Shown: piece after piece, positions 1-9,211 of the stretch
Layout: each line of letters opens with the position of its first letter
Position numbering within the stretch: the stretch's first letter is position 1
Assembly (NCBI GenBank): GCA_049317525.1
Contig: JBMOIC010000014.1
Location: forward strand, 6,120-70,119
Source: UBA961 sp049317525
GTDB taxonomy: Bacteria > Bacteroidota > Ignavibacteria > Kapaibacteriales > UBA961
Length of the DNA stretch: 64,000 nucleotides
Direction: 5' to 3'
Program-made: the position numbers and the translations under genes
The notes under the pieces: model-generated
The model's input: only the letters and a program-made list of their open reading frames with translations
Told to the model about the DNA's origin: nothing
The model's database searches: none

Positions 1-4
1 AAAA

Positions 5-1525
5 ATGATTGAATTAGGGTTTTTAGATACAGTTGAAAATGAGTTACCAGAGGACTTCACTCTCATTTATGAGATTGCACGTATCCTTGAAAACGAACTA
101 AATCCCCTAACTAAACAATTAGCTCCTATTTTATGGTTAACTCAAACACAAGAAGATAATGCTTCACATGAAAAAGAGATTATCCCACATCTACCTTCTG
201 GTGATGATTATGAAGCTAATCTAATTTCTAGTTTTCGAGATATTGCTAAAATTTACCCTCATCAGTTTTTACTTCCTGATGAAGTATTCATGCAGAAATT
301 GGTGGAAAGATCATTATGGATGCCCGCACCAAAAGCACCTAGAAATTATCGATATCAAGCTGAATCAGATCAGTTTGCACCAGATTCTAGAAAGCAAAAA
401 ATATATCTTTTATTTGATACTTCTAAGTCAATGCAAGAGATGTTTAGAATTCATTTATCTAAAGCCATTGCCTATTTTTTTCTGAAACAAAATCAAAAAG
501 AAATGGGGACAATCTTCTTTAGGACTTTCGATGCAGAAATTGGCCCTTTACAATTAGTAAGAGATAAAATCTCTTTTGATAATTTAATTGCTCATATAAT
601 GGGTTTAAAAGCAGAGGGGCGCGGTACTGCTATGGAAAAGGCTTTAATGACTGCTATTCAAGATATACGTGCAGACAGTTTTATGGCTGAAGCCGAAATA
701 CTTGTTATTACAGATGGTGCAGCACATATCGATGTTGACAAAGTCAAGCATTCTCTTGGTGAATCTATTCATATACATTGTATCAAAATAGGTTCTGCAA
801 GTTTAAAACCAGATACAAAAACGGTATTGAATCTTATTCATTCTGCAGAATCTGATGATGCAAAGCTGATAAGAGAACTTCAACATAAACTAAAGGATTT
901 TGAATATTCATATAAAGCTACTCAAGCTGATGCTAGAAAATCATTTATTCTTGGTGAAATTCAACATCTTAATAAACAAATTCAGGCCCAAATAGATAGA
1001 TATTCTCAAAGGGCTATTGCTAATTATGGAAATGAAATTTCTGAATTATCTGATATTTTTATCAATGTTGAAGATATCAAATCAGAAAAGCTTTTTGCAT
1101 TATCTAAAGATAGAATTGATGAATTTGTTCAATTATCTTCTGAATTATTAACAATATTAAAAGATGATCCTTCTGTAGAAGACGCTAAAAAAGCTGCTGT
1201 TTTATATGATCATTTACATTTATTATTAAAGTATAATAATATAGAAACTCAGCAATTGTCACAAAATACAGATGAGTTAAAACATATTTTAAGTTCATTC
1301 TTGCAACAACAACAATCTCAATCTGCACTCAATACTAGTTTAGATTTATCAGATAATGATCATATACAATTATCCAGATTACTTAAAACTGGAATGCAAT
1401 CTGCAGCTAGAATTCCATTGGCTAAACTATTATTGATTTTGTATCGAAAAATAAAAAAGTCTATCATTTTATGGAGAAAGACTACATTAAGAACAAAAAA
1501 GAGAAAATATATTAATCGTAAATAA
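5..1525 (+). CDS. von Willebrand factor A (vWA) domain protein, CoxE/ViaA-like
   Basis: A 506-residue protein with a vWA fold in the middle. The metal-ion-dependent adhesion site is complete: DTSKS at residues 138-142, Thr208 in GRGTAM and Asp237 in ITDG. The N-terminal 130 residues and the coiled, Gln-rich C-terminal half (about 290-500) match no domain I recognise, and the tail is strongly basic. There is no signal peptide or membrane segment, so it is probably cytoplasmic. Proteins of this layout usually work with a MoxR-type AAA ATPase; such a gene could lie upstream, outside the window. The ATG is only five bases into the window, so a start further upstream cannot be excluded. The stop codon is part of a long palindrome. 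Confidence 0.7.
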   Translation: MIELGFLDTVENELPEDFTLIYEIARILENELNPLTKQLAPILWLTQTQEDNASHEKEIIPHLPSGDDYEANLISSFRDIAKIYPHQFLLPDEVFMQKLVERSLWMPAPKAPRNYRYQAESDQFAPDSRKQKIYLLFDTSKSMQEMFRIHLSKAIAYFFLKQNQKEMGTIFFRTFDAEIGPLQLVRDKISFDNLIAHIMGLKAEGRGTAMEKALMTAIQDIRADSFMAEAEILVITDGAAHIDVDKVKHSLGESIHIHCIKIGSASLKPDTKTVLNLIHSAESDDAKLIRELQHKLKDFEYSYKATQADARKSFILGEIQHLNKQIQAQIDRYSQRAIANYGNEISELSDIFINVEDIKSEKLFALSKDRIDEFVQLSSELLTILKDDPSVEDAKKAAVLYDHLHLLLKYNNIETQQLSQNTDELKHILSSFLQQQQSQSALNTSLDLSDNDHIQLSRLLKTGMQSAARIPLAKLLLILYRKIKKSIILWRKTTLRTKKRKYINRK

Positions 1526-1541
1526 TGATATATATCATTAT
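1522..1541. promoter_or_regulatory. Perfect 20-bp palindrome with Fur-box-like arms
   Basis: Arms ATAATGAT and ATCATTAT flank a central ATAT, giving a perfect 20-bp palindrome that overlaps the stop codon of the vWA gene and lies 58 nt before the universal stress protein start. The arms are those of the classical Fur box but are 4 nt apart instead of 1. It could be an operator for the stress protein or a weak hairpin; no T-tract follows, so a terminator is less likely. Confidence 0.4.
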
Positions 1542-1599
1542 AACCTTTAATAGAATTGTCTAGTTTAGTATTATATAATCACTTTTAAGGCTTTTGATA

Positions 1600-2046
1600 A
1601 TGTTACCACTTACTTCAATTGTTGTGCCTACTGATTTTTCAGAGCAATCCGAAATTGCTATTGCATATGCTAAAGAATGGGCTGTACAATTTTCGGCTAC
1701 AATACATTTAGTTCATATAATAGAACCAGTAGTTTTCCCTATGGATTTGCGCTATTCTCCTATTGATTTATCTACTGTTGAAAAACAATATGAAGAAACA
1801 GCTCTTCAACAACTGATACAAAAAGTTGAATCAATCAGAAAAGAGGGTATTTCTATCATTCCTGCTATTGTACATGGTGGAAGAGCTTCTGAAGAGATTA
1901 ATAATTATTGCATTCAACATGCTATCTCTATGATATGTATGGCAACACATGGAAGGGGTGGAATGGAGCATTTATTACTAGGCAGTACAACAGAAAGATT
2001 AATAAGAAAATCTACTTGCCCAATAATGGTAATTAAAGTTCCATAA
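1600..2046 (+). CDS. Universal stress protein (UspA family)
   Basis: A 148-residue single-domain Usp protein. It begins with the typical beta strand and loop IVVPTDFSEQSE and carries the nucleotide-binding signature HGRGGMEHLLLGS followed by the usual C-terminal strand ending CPIMVIKV. Such proteins bind ATP and help survival under starvation or redox stress; the exact role here is unknown. I prefer the ATG at 1600; a TTG two codons earlier is also possible. The gene stands alone, ends 4 nt from the convergent hpnD-like gene with no terminator between, and follows a 20-bp palindrome that may regulate it. Confidence 0.85.
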   Translation: MLPLTSIVVPTDFSEQSEIAIAYAKEWAVQFSATIHLVHIIEPVVFPMDLRYSPIDLSTVEKQYEETALQQLIQKVESIRKEGISIIPAIVHGGRASEEINNYCIQHAISMICMATHGRGGMEHLLLGSTTERLIRKSTCPIMVIKVP

Positions 2047-2050
2047 AGCA

Positions 2051-2938
2051 CTATGAGAAACGTCCAACAAATAGCCTTGTAGATAACCAATGCTTTAAGG
2101 CTATCATTATTTTGTGAATAGATGAGACTGTGATTTTTTTCATGCTAAAAACATTATAATCATTCAATTCTATTTTTTCTAATAAGCGATAATAAATTGC
2201 ATCCATAATTTCAGCTGCTAACATTGTATTTCTTTCATCTGGACGCAGCGCTGTCCTAGCTTTATGATAATATTCTCTTGCCCTTTGAGTTTCATATTGC
2301 ATTAAAGCTATAAAGTTTTCATTATACACTTCATTCATTAAGTCTTTTTCTGAATATTTGAATTTATCCATATCTTCTTTTGGTAAATAGATATATCCTT
2401 TATCTTTATCAGCTTTAAGATCTCTTAATATATTAGTTAATTGCAATGCATAGCCTAAATTGACAGCATATTGCTTTGTCTCTTCATATTTATAACCAAA
2501 TATCTCAATACACATCAATCCAACAACACCTGCTACGCCATAGCAATATTCTTTCAATTCTGAAAATGTTGTATATCGATATTGATACAAATCCCTTTCG
2601 CAACCATCTATCAATGTTAAAAAATACTGTTTAGGAATATCAAAACGCTTTATTACTTTACTTAAAGGGTAGAAATATGGCTGCAAACTCTTATTTGCAT
2701 AAATCTTTTCGATTTCATTACGCCAGCTGGATAATATTCCCTTCTTCTTATTTATTATATCTACATTCTTAGATGGATATTCATCAACTATATCGTCTAT
2801 TTCTCTACAAAAAGCGTATACAGTATTAATTGCTTTTCTTTCATCTTTGGGTAAGAAAGTAAACGAATAGTAAAAACTCGTTTTTGATTGATGAGGAGCA
2901 ATCATAATATCTGATTCTATGTGTTCAGTCTCTTTCAT
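2051..2938 (-). CDS. hpnD: HpnD-like presqualene diphosphate synthase (squalene/phytoene synthase family)
   Basis: A 295-residue all-alpha prenyl synthase. The two Asp-rich motifs for Mg-diphosphate binding are present: DDIVDE near residue 48 and NILRDLKADKDKG near residue 168, followed by YIYLP as in HpnD. With HpnC and the oxidase HpnE, HpnD converts farnesyl diphosphate to squalene. The gene follows hpnC directly (6 nt), so they are probably co-transcribed. No HpnE or squalene-hopene cyclase lies in the window, so a carotenoid role (CrtB-like) cannot be excluded from sequence alone. Confidence 0.75.
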   Translation of the reverse strand: MKETEHIESDIMIAPHQSKTSFYYSFTFLPKDERKAINTVYAFCREIDDIVDEYPSKNVDIINKKKGILSSWRNEIEKIYANKSLQPYFYPLSKVIKRFDIPKQYFLTLIDGCERDLYQYRYTTFSELKEYCYGVAGVVGLMCIEIFGYKYEETKQYAVNLGYALQLTNILRDLKADKDKGYIYLPKEDMDKFKYSEKDLMNEVYNENFIALMQYETQRAREYYHKARTALRPDERNTMLAAEIMDAIYYRLLEKIELNDYNVFSMKKITVSSIHKIMIALKHWLSTRLFVGRFS

Positions 2939-2944
2939 AATAAT

Positions 2945-3889
2945 TTAGATATATGATCTTAATACTCTATGTATTGCTTTAAATGCAGTAACTATGATTC
3001 TATTAACAGACAATGATATTTTTTTTGAAAGTAATACTTTTTTATGTGCTTTAGTTATTTCTAAAATAGCATTTCCTCCCTCAATAATAAGTGCTATTTC
3101 ACATCTTAATCTAAAAGAGTCTAAATGACATACTAATTGAGAACCTTTCTCAAAAAGTTCTTTCGTATACTTGTACATCATATCAAATGCATGATTAAAT
3201 ACTTCATCAGAAATGATATCATCATTGTGCAAAGATACACCATTTAATAAATCTTTCGGAATATATGTTCTCCCATTTTTCTTATCTATATATATGTCTT
3301 GCAAGAAGTTTGCCAACTGTAATCCTGTACATATATAATCTGATAATTCTATGGTTGTTTCATTCTTATTTTTATGTAATTGTAAAATGATATCGCCTAC
3401 AGGATTTGCTGAATGTGCACAATAATCCTGTACATCTTTCATAGACTTTGGTTGAGTAAAGACACAGTCTTGTTTAAAAGCTTTTAATAATTGTAAAAAT
3501 GGTGTAAGACTAATCTTTGTTTTGCAGAACATATCTTGCAAGGCTATCCACAATGGATTATCTCCTGTATATTGTTGCGAACAACATATTGTTATATGAT
3601 TTTCCATCATCTGGAGATAATATAATTGCTTTTCTACATCAATTTCTAAAGACCCTTCATCGGCTATATCATCGGCGATTCTACTAAATGAATAGATTGC
3701 TGCAGTATACTTTCTTATGTGTTTTGGAATACATAAGGAAGCTACAGGAAAATTCTCATAATGCATCTTTGTTATATTCAAACAAAAAGCATACGATTCT
3801 TGTATAGAACTAACCTTAAATACTGGCGAACTATATTCAATGAGATCAATCAATTCTTGCAGGCTAAACCAATGATGTATTTTTTGCAT
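2945..3889 (-). CDS. hpnC: HpnC-like hydroxysqualene synthase (squalene/phytoene synthase family)
   Basis: A 314-residue member of the same family as its downstream neighbour. The Asp-rich motifs are ADDIADEG (about residue 82) and NFLQDIYIDKKNGRTYIP (about residue 200); the FLQDI form is typical of HpnC rather than HpnD. HpnC turns presqualene diphosphate into hydroxysqualene. I place the start at 3889 (MQKIHHWF): the reading frame is open further upstream, to an ATG at 3919, but that codon lies inside the terminator hairpin of the preceding gene. The hpnC-hpnD order supports squalene synthesis from farnesyl diphosphate. Confidence 0.75.
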   Translation of the reverse strand: MQKIHHWFSLQELIDLIEYSSPVFKVSSIQESYAFCLNITKMHYENFPVASLCIPKHIRKYTAAIYSFSRIADDIADEGSLEIDVEKQLYYLQMMENHITICCSQQYTGDNPLWIALQDMFCKTKISLTPFLQLLKAFKQDCVFTQPKSMKDVQDYCAHSANPVGDIILQLHKNKNETTIELSDYICTGLQLANFLQDIYIDKKNGRTYIPKDLLNGVSLHNDDIISDEVFNHAFDMMYKYTKELFEKGSQLVCHLDSFRLRCEIALIIEGGNAILEITKAHKKVLLSKKISLSVNRIIVTAFKAIHRVLRSYI

Positions 3890-3900
3890 AATGTAAAAAA

Positions 3901-3927
3901 AAACCCGCATGAAAATCATACGGGTTT
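3901..3927 (-). terminator. Rho-independent terminator of the ppiD-like gene
   Basis: An 11-bp stem with one mismatch (AAACCCGTATG pairing with CATGCGGGTTT on the minus strand), a 5-nt loop, then a run of T residues on the minus strand. It lies 20 nt beyond the ppiD-like stop codon and just before the hpnC start. Confidence 0.8.
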
Positions 3928-3947
3928 CTTAAAATAGTTTTCAGAAT

Positions 3948-6146
3948 TTAATCACGAAATAATTTACCGCGATTGTCTTCGATTTCAGCATTATCTTTTA
4001 AAGCTTGAAACCATTGAGGATAAGCTGAATTTTTTGCTGAAGCAGACATTGATTTTTTCATTTCGGCACTTTGCATCTTAAATGCTTTCATATCAGCATC
4101 TGTTTTTTGCAGTACTTGTGTGATAAACCACCCTTTCTCGCCTGCAACTGGTGCATTAATTTTATTAATAGGTGCATTCATTGCTGATTGAGTTAAAACA
4201 GGTTCTAAGCCAAGCCCAGGAACTGAAGCAGTGTTTTTAACATCTGTAACAGACTTTACTTCAATCGAAGGATCAAATTCAGCAACCTTAAATAATCTAT
4301 CTGCATTTCTTTGTTGTAATTGCTTTACAATATTTTGTGCTTTGGATTTAATAAATGCTAGCTTTTTTGAACGCATTACTTTTTCAGTAAGTTCATCCTT
4401 CATATCTTCAAATTGTTTTAAACCATTTTGTCTTTCGCCAGTTACTAAAGCAACCACAAAACCATAATATTTCAATTCTAGAGGATCAGAAACAGTTCCA
4501 ACTTTTTCTGAGAATGTAAAATTGGTAAGAAAACGAGATCCTAATATTGGCATATCTTTATCAAAAAACATTGTTTCTACTATGTTTTTCTTTAATGATT
4601 TACCTAATTGGTCGATATCATTGCCATTTTCAACTTGCTGTTTGAAAGAAAGTGCATCTCTTTTTAATTGCTTCTTTGTGTTTTGAGACATAGAAATATT
4701 AATAAGAATTTCACTGTACTTCATTTCTTCAGATGCTTTATCTTGAACTTTAATAATATGATATCCAAAATCAGTTTCAATTGGCCCAACAATAGAGCCA
4801 GGAGCATTATTGAAACAGGCATCTTCAAATGGTTTTACCATTCTACCTTTAGGAAAGAAATCATATTCACCACCGCGATCTTTAGATCCCTGATCTTGAG
4901 AATATGTTTTAGCTAATAAAGTAAAATCTTCACCTTTTTTAGCTCTTCCTAAAATTTGTTGTGCCAATGCTTTAGAACTATCTTTATTTGTTCCAAAATT
5001 AATGAGGATATGGCTAGCTTTTACTACTTCATTTTCTCCAGCTCTTGTACTATCAACATGATAAATATATGTTCCAGACATTACCTGTACTGGACCAACA
5101 ATATCTCCTGGCTTAGATGTTTCAAGCAAACTTTTAACATCAGGTGCCATTGTTTTAATCATTACATATTCATTCTGTTTACCACTATATTCAGCTAAAT
5201 ATTGTTGATAAACAGCCTCGCGAATCTCTGGTGTAATTGCTTCATTGATAGATTGCTGAATACGTGCAATTTTTTTCTGAGCAGCTAATGTATCGGCCTT
5301 TGAAGGCTCTAAAGGAAAAGATACATATTTAATTTTTCTAGCCTCTTTTTGTTTGGTAAACTCTTTTACCTTTTCATATTCAGCTTTTAATTCTTGATCT
5401 GAAGGCTTACCACCTACTTCTTTATCGGAAACTTTTAAAATGTCTAATAAAATATAATCGAAAGACATATTTGTATTTTCATTTTTAAATTTCTGTTCTA
5501 GGAAACTAGGAGATACAATAGATGAAGCAGCACCAACGGCTCTGCGAAAATGATCAGCTAATCTAGACTTATAGAGAAAATCTTCGATTTTAATCAAACT
5601 TTTCTTGAATTTTCCAACTTCTTCAGCTGGATCAACTGTTTGAGGAATCACTCCTCTCTTTTTACCTTCATTGATATTTTGAGCAATGATGTCTGGATTA
5701 GTCATCACTTCAAGATATGCTTGACGATTAAATTTTCCAGTTGAATCTGTAAAATTCTTGGTAAGATAATCCGGTGGGCTGTCTAACATTAAATCTAGAA
5801 CTTCATCTTGTGTTACTTTGATTCCTGCTTTATTTGCAGATTGTTTAATAAGAATCTCTTCTACATACTGATCCCAAACGGATTGACGTATCTGATTCTC
5901 ATCTACTTCTGCTTGAGGATTCTGCTGTTTTTGTAATTCAGCTTGTTCTTTAACACGAAGTTCAAATTCTTGATATGGAATATTTTCACCATTAATTACG
6001 CCAACAACTGCATTGGCTGCTGTAGTACCACTGCTGAATACTGTACTTAAATTAGAATCAGATATCACCATAAATGCGATAAAAGAAATAACAAATAGCA
6101 CCAACAGATATGGAGAAATATCTCGCATACGTGAGATTACACCCAT
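3948..6146 (-). CDS. ppiD: PpiD/SurA-like membrane-anchored peptidyl-prolyl isomerase
   Basis: A 732-residue periplasmic folding factor. A short cytoplasmic N-terminus (MGVISRMRDI) is followed by one membrane segment at about 13-30, then a SurA-N/PpiD chaperone region, a parvulin (PPIC) domain at about 372-468 with the usual VKASHILI start and GYHIIKV end, and a second parvulin-like region behind it. PpiD proteins sit at the inner membrane near the Sec translocon and help newly exported proteins fold. Length and layout agree with the Bacteroidota form. Transcription probably starts from the TAATTTTG box near 6225 and ends at the hairpin at 3901. Confidence 0.85.
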   Translation of the reverse strand: MGVISRMRDISPYLLVLFVISFIAFMVISDSNLSTVFSSGTTAANAVVGVINGENIPYQEFELRVKEQAELQKQQNPQAEVDENQIRQSVWDQYVEEILIKQSANKAGIKVTQDEVLDLMLDSPPDYLTKNFTDSTGKFNRQAYLEVMTNPDIIAQNINEGKKRGVIPQTVDPAEEVGKFKKSLIKIEDFLYKSRLADHFRRAVGAASSIVSPSFLEQKFKNENTNMSFDYILLDILKVSDKEVGGKPSDQELKAEYEKVKEFTKQKEARKIKYVSFPLEPSKADTLAAQKKIARIQQSINEAITPEIREAVYQQYLAEYSGKQNEYVMIKTMAPDVKSLLETSKPGDIVGPVQVMSGTYIYHVDSTRAGENEVVKASHILINFGTNKDSSKALAQQILGRAKKGEDFTLLAKTYSQDQGSKDRGGEYDFFPKGRMVKPFEDACFNNAPGSIVGPIETDFGYHIIKVQDKASEEMKYSEILINISMSQNTKKQLKRDALSFKQQVENGNDIDQLGKSLKKNIVETMFFDKDMPILGSRFLTNFTFSEKVGTVSDPLELKYYGFVVALVTGERQNGLKQFEDMKDELTEKVMRSKKLAFIKSKAQNIVKQLQQRNADRLFKVAEFDPSIEVKSVTDVKNTASVPGLGLEPVLTQSAMNAPINKINAPVAGEKGWFITQVLQKTDADMKAFKMQSAEMKKSMSASAKNSAYPQWFQALKDNAEIEDNRGKLFRD

Positions 6147-6224
6147 TTTACCTTACTCCTATGCTTAATAATTGAAGTTCGTCTTACATAAAGAATACAA
6201 GAATTCTTTAAAATTTTAGAAGTG

Positions 6225-6232
6225 CAAAATTA
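6225..6232 (-). promoter_or_regulatory. Candidate -7 promoter box for the ppiD-like gene
   Basis: On the minus strand the sequence reads TAATTTTG, matching the Bacteroidota -7 consensus TAnnTTTG, and continues CACTTC as at two other promoters in this window. The -33 region is only TTGG-like at the expected distance. It would give a leader of about 70 nt. Confidence 0.45.
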
Positions 6233-6415
6233 CCTCTGTTTATGCTAATTTCCAACAATGAATTTGCCTATGTGGATAATGTAGCTTCATTACATTTATT
6301 GATTGCTCTTACTTACAATATTTATATAGTACATTTGGCTATTTCTCTTCATTGGCTTGATTACAAATTGATTATTTTGCCTAAGTACAATTTATTTTAC
6401 TTTCTATGTTTCCAT

Positions 6416-6829
6416 ATGGTTTCTATCTCAATCCAATATCAAGGTGATTTGCATTGCCAAGCAATTCATGGCCCTTCACATGCTGAGTTATCAACAGATG
6501 CACCAATTGATAATAATGGCAAAGGAGAAAGTTTCTCACCCACCGATTTATTAGCCACTGCATTAGGTACGTGCATGTTAACAATTATGGGTATAGCGGC
6601 TAATACTCATAATATTAATATTAAAGGAACAATATTAACAGTAGAAAAGCACATGATTAATCAACCTGTTAGAAGAGTAGGATCACTATCTGTTTCTATC
6701 GTGTTACCCCAGCAAGAATATTCTGCAAAAGAACGTGATATTTTAATTCTTGCTGCTAAAACGTGTCCTGTAATGCAAAGTATACATCCAGATATTTCAG
6801 TTAATACTACTATGGAGATAGCATCTTGA
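6416..6829 (+). CDS. OsmC/Ohr family protein
   Basis: A 137-residue OsmC-like protein. The family signature surrounds the first redox Cys (FSPTDLLATALGTCMLT) and the second lies in AAKTCPVMQS, so both catalytic cysteines for organic hydroperoxide reduction are present. The start at 6416 (MVSISIQYQGDL) matches the family; an open frame runs back to 6242 but codes for an implausible hydrophobic stretch. It overlaps the next gene by 4 nt (TTGA), so the aminopeptidase and heme A synthase genes may be co-transcribed with it. The 269 nt upstream hold no other gene that I can see. Confidence 0.85.
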   Translation: MVSISIQYQGDLHCQAIHGPSHAELSTDAPIDNNGKGESFSPTDLLATALGTCMLTIMGIAANTHNINIKGTILTVEKHMINQPVRRVGSLSVSIVLPQQEYSAKERDILILAAKTCPVMQSIHPDISVNTTMEIAS

Positions 6830-8259
6830 TATCCTATTCTACAATAGTAATTTCTTCTATTTCAGTATTATGTGCTTTGTCTACATTTTGCATGCATGCA
6901 CAATCTGTATGGTCTTCCAAAAAATCATCTTGGATTGGCATATCTTCTGCAGATAAAACTGCAATAGAAGATTTCAGTAAAAAATATACTAACTATCTAT
7001 ACAATGCAAGAACCGAGCTTTCATCAACAAAAGATTTGATAGAAGAATCCAAAAAGAATGGCTTTTCTATCTATTCAAAGCTTTCTGATATAAAGCCAGG
7101 AGCAAAATTACTTTTTATCAATAGGGACAGAGCATTAATCGCTTGTATCATTGGTGCACAACCATTTATACAAGGTAGTAGATTAATTGCAGCGCATCAT
7201 GATAGCCCTAGAATTGATATAAAAGCAAGGCCATTATATGAAACCGAAGGCTTTGCAATGTTTCAAACTATTTATTATGGTGGCATTAAAAAGTATCAAT
7301 GGGCAAATTTACCTTTAATGATTTCTGGAAGAATTGATACTAAAGATGGTAAAACTACATGGATTGATATAGGCAAGAAACCTGAAGATCCAGTATTTGT
7401 TATTCCAGATGCTGCGCCACATGTAGATTCACCTTTAAGGAATAGAACCTATACAAGTGTATTAGAAGGCGAAGAATTAGACCCTGTTATTGGTAGTATT
7501 CCAGATGATAAAAATTCAGTGTTTAATGGTGTTATGTCATTATTACATCAACAATTTGGCTTTCAAGAAGAAGATTTTGTTAGTGCTGAATTACATATTA
7601 CACCTGCATCTCCACCAAGAGAAATTGGTTTTGACAGAGGTTTGATTGGTAGTTATGGTCAAGATGATAGATCTTGCAGTTTCGCTGCTATGCATTCTTT
7701 GCTTTCACTGAACGATACTCCAGAGTTTACTTCCCTAGCATATATTGTAGATAATGAAGAAACAGGAAATGTTAATAATACTGGTGCAGCATCAATCTTT
7801 TTAAATTCAGTGTATAGTATTATTTCTGAAGCTACTACAAAACAACAGTTTAATACAAACATTACAAATCAAGCACTACATAATGCATTAGTTATTTCTG
7901 CAGACGCAAATGATGGGATTAGCCCTTTATTCCCAGGATTATCAGAAAAGTCGAATGCTGCAAAACTAGGCTATGGTATTTGCATTAAACGATATGGCCG
8001 TTCTTTTGATGCTAATTCTGAATTCACAGCTAAGATTAGAAATTTACTTGATCTTAATGTAATACCATGGCAAACGGTTTCCTATAAAGTAGAAACCGGT
8101 GGCGGTGGTACTATCGGTGGACAAATGAGCAAGGATGATATGAATGTTATCGATATCGGTATTCCCTTGCTTTCTATGCATTCTCCATTTGAAATCAGTT
8201 CTAAAATTGATTTATGGAATTTAAATAAGTTTTTCACCGTATTCTACTCATCTAAATGA
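6826..8259 (+). CDS. M18-family aminopeptidase with an N-terminal signal peptide
   Basis: A 477-residue zinc aminopeptidase of family M18. The metal and catalytic motifs are visible: AAHHDSPRID, DDRS, the acidic pair in VDNEETGN, DANDG, and the C-terminal MHSPFEISSKIDLW. M18 enzymes trim acidic or neutral N-terminal residues and normally act in the cytoplasm. Here the first 26 residues look like a Sec signal (hydrophobic core, then CMHAQS), suggesting a periplasmic or outer-membrane enzyme. The start is a TTG overlapping the osmC stop codon; the next in-frame ATG would cut away the signal. The stop overlaps the following gene (ATGA). Confidence 0.8.
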   Translation: MISYSTIVISSISVLCALSTFCMHAQSVWSSKKSSWIGISSADKTAIEDFSKKYTNYLYNARTELSSTKDLIEESKKNGFSIYSKLSDIKPGAKLLFINRDRALIACIIGAQPFIQGSRLIAAHHDSPRIDIKARPLYETEGFAMFQTIYYGGIKKYQWANLPLMISGRIDTKDGKTTWIDIGKKPEDPVFVIPDAAPHVDSPLRNRTYTSVLEGEELDPVIGSIPDDKNSVFNGVMSLLHQQFGFQEEDFVSAELHITPASPPREIGFDRGLIGSYGQDDRSCSFAAMHSLLSLNDTPEFTSLAYIVDNEETGNVNNTGAASIFLNSVYSIISEATTKQQFNTNITNQALHNALVISADANDGISPLFPGLSEKSNAAKLGYGICIKRYGRSFDANSEFTAKIRNLLDLNVIPWQTVSYKVETGGGGTIGGQMSKDDMNVIDIGIPLLSMHSPFEISSKIDLWNLNKFFTVFYSSK

Positions 8260-9191
8260 AACAGTATCTATCTGCATTAGCTAAGATAAATGTAGTACTT
8301 ATACTATTAGTAATACTTGCTGGAAGTGTTGTTCGATCTACCCAATCCGGTATGGGTTGTCCTGATTGGCCTAAATGTTATGGATTATTTATTCCTCCAA
8401 CTCATATTGATCAATTACCCCATAATTATCAACAGATATATGCTAATAACGGTATTCCAGCAGAAGATTTTGATGCTGTGAAAACGTGGATTGAATATAT
8501 AAATAGATTATTGGGTGCAATTCTTGGTATTACTGTTTTTCTACAATTATTATCTTCTTTATATCATTGGAAACAAGATAAAACCATAACATTATTAAGT
8601 ATTGCTATTTTTTTAGGTACAGGTTTTCAGGGATGGCTTGGTGCATTAGTAGTTGCTTCTAATTTAGCCCCATTAAAAATTACTATTCATATGCTAATGG
8701 CAATGGCCTTATTATTATTGGGTACCCATATCGCCTGGAAGCCAAAAATTATATCTAATATTGTTTCTAATAAAAAAGTATCATATTTCATCGGGCTTAG
8801 TATCATAGCTGTGATTATTCAGATTTTGCTTGGAACACAAGTAAGACAAGAAATCGATCAATTAGCAAAGGCACTTAATTATTCTCAAAGAGATATTTGG
8901 ATTAGCAATCTGTCTTCAATATTCTCAATACATAGATCCTTTGCTCATGTGATTCTTCTGATACATGCTTATATTATCTATGTAATTTTTAACAGTAAAA
9001 CAGATCTATCTTCCATAAAAACAATAGCTTATATGATAGCAATTACTCTCTTTTTAGAAATTAGTGCAGGAATCATATTAAACTATATGGATATGCCTGC
9101 ATTTATTCAACCTATTCATCTATTACTTGCTTCTGTTCTTTTGTGCTTGGATTATATTCTGTTTTTAAATAGTAAATCTGTAAAAGCCTGA
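8256..9191 (+). CDS. ctaA: Heme A synthase (COX15/CtaA)
   Basis: A 311-residue integral membrane protein with about eight transmembrane segments. The family hallmark GSVVRSTQSGMGCPDWPKC lies in the first extramembrane loop, followed by EYINRLLG and later IHRSFAH with conserved heme-ligand histidines. It oxidises heme O to heme A for aa3-type cytochrome oxidase. No other oxidase gene is in the window. The ATG overlaps the preceding stop (ATGA), which implies translational coupling to the aminopeptidase gene. Confidence 0.88.
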   Translation: MKQYLSALAKINVVLILLVILAGSVVRSTQSGMGCPDWPKCYGLFIPPTHIDQLPHNYQQIYANNGIPAEDFDAVKTWIEYINRLLGAILGITVFLQLLSSLYHWKQDKTITLLSIAIFLGTGFQGWLGALVVASNLAPLKITIHMLMAMALLLLGTHIAWKPKIISNIVSNKKVSYFIGLSIIAVIIQILLGTQVRQEIDQLAKALNYSQRDIWISNLSSIFSIHRSFAHVILLIHAYIIYVIFNSKTDLSSIKTIAYMIAITLFLEISAGIILNYMDMPAFIQPIHLLLASVLLCLDYILFLNSKSVKA

Positions 9192-9211
9192 TAAATATTT
9201 CTGGAAAATAA

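Noticed and set aside
3890..3919. Longer N-terminus of the hpnC-like protein from an ATG at 3919
   Set aside because: The codon lies in the terminator stem of the upstream gene and the added residues fit no family member.
6242..6415. N-terminal extension of the OsmC protein
   Set aside because: The 58 extra residues are hydrophobic and unlike OsmC; the family start is at 6416.
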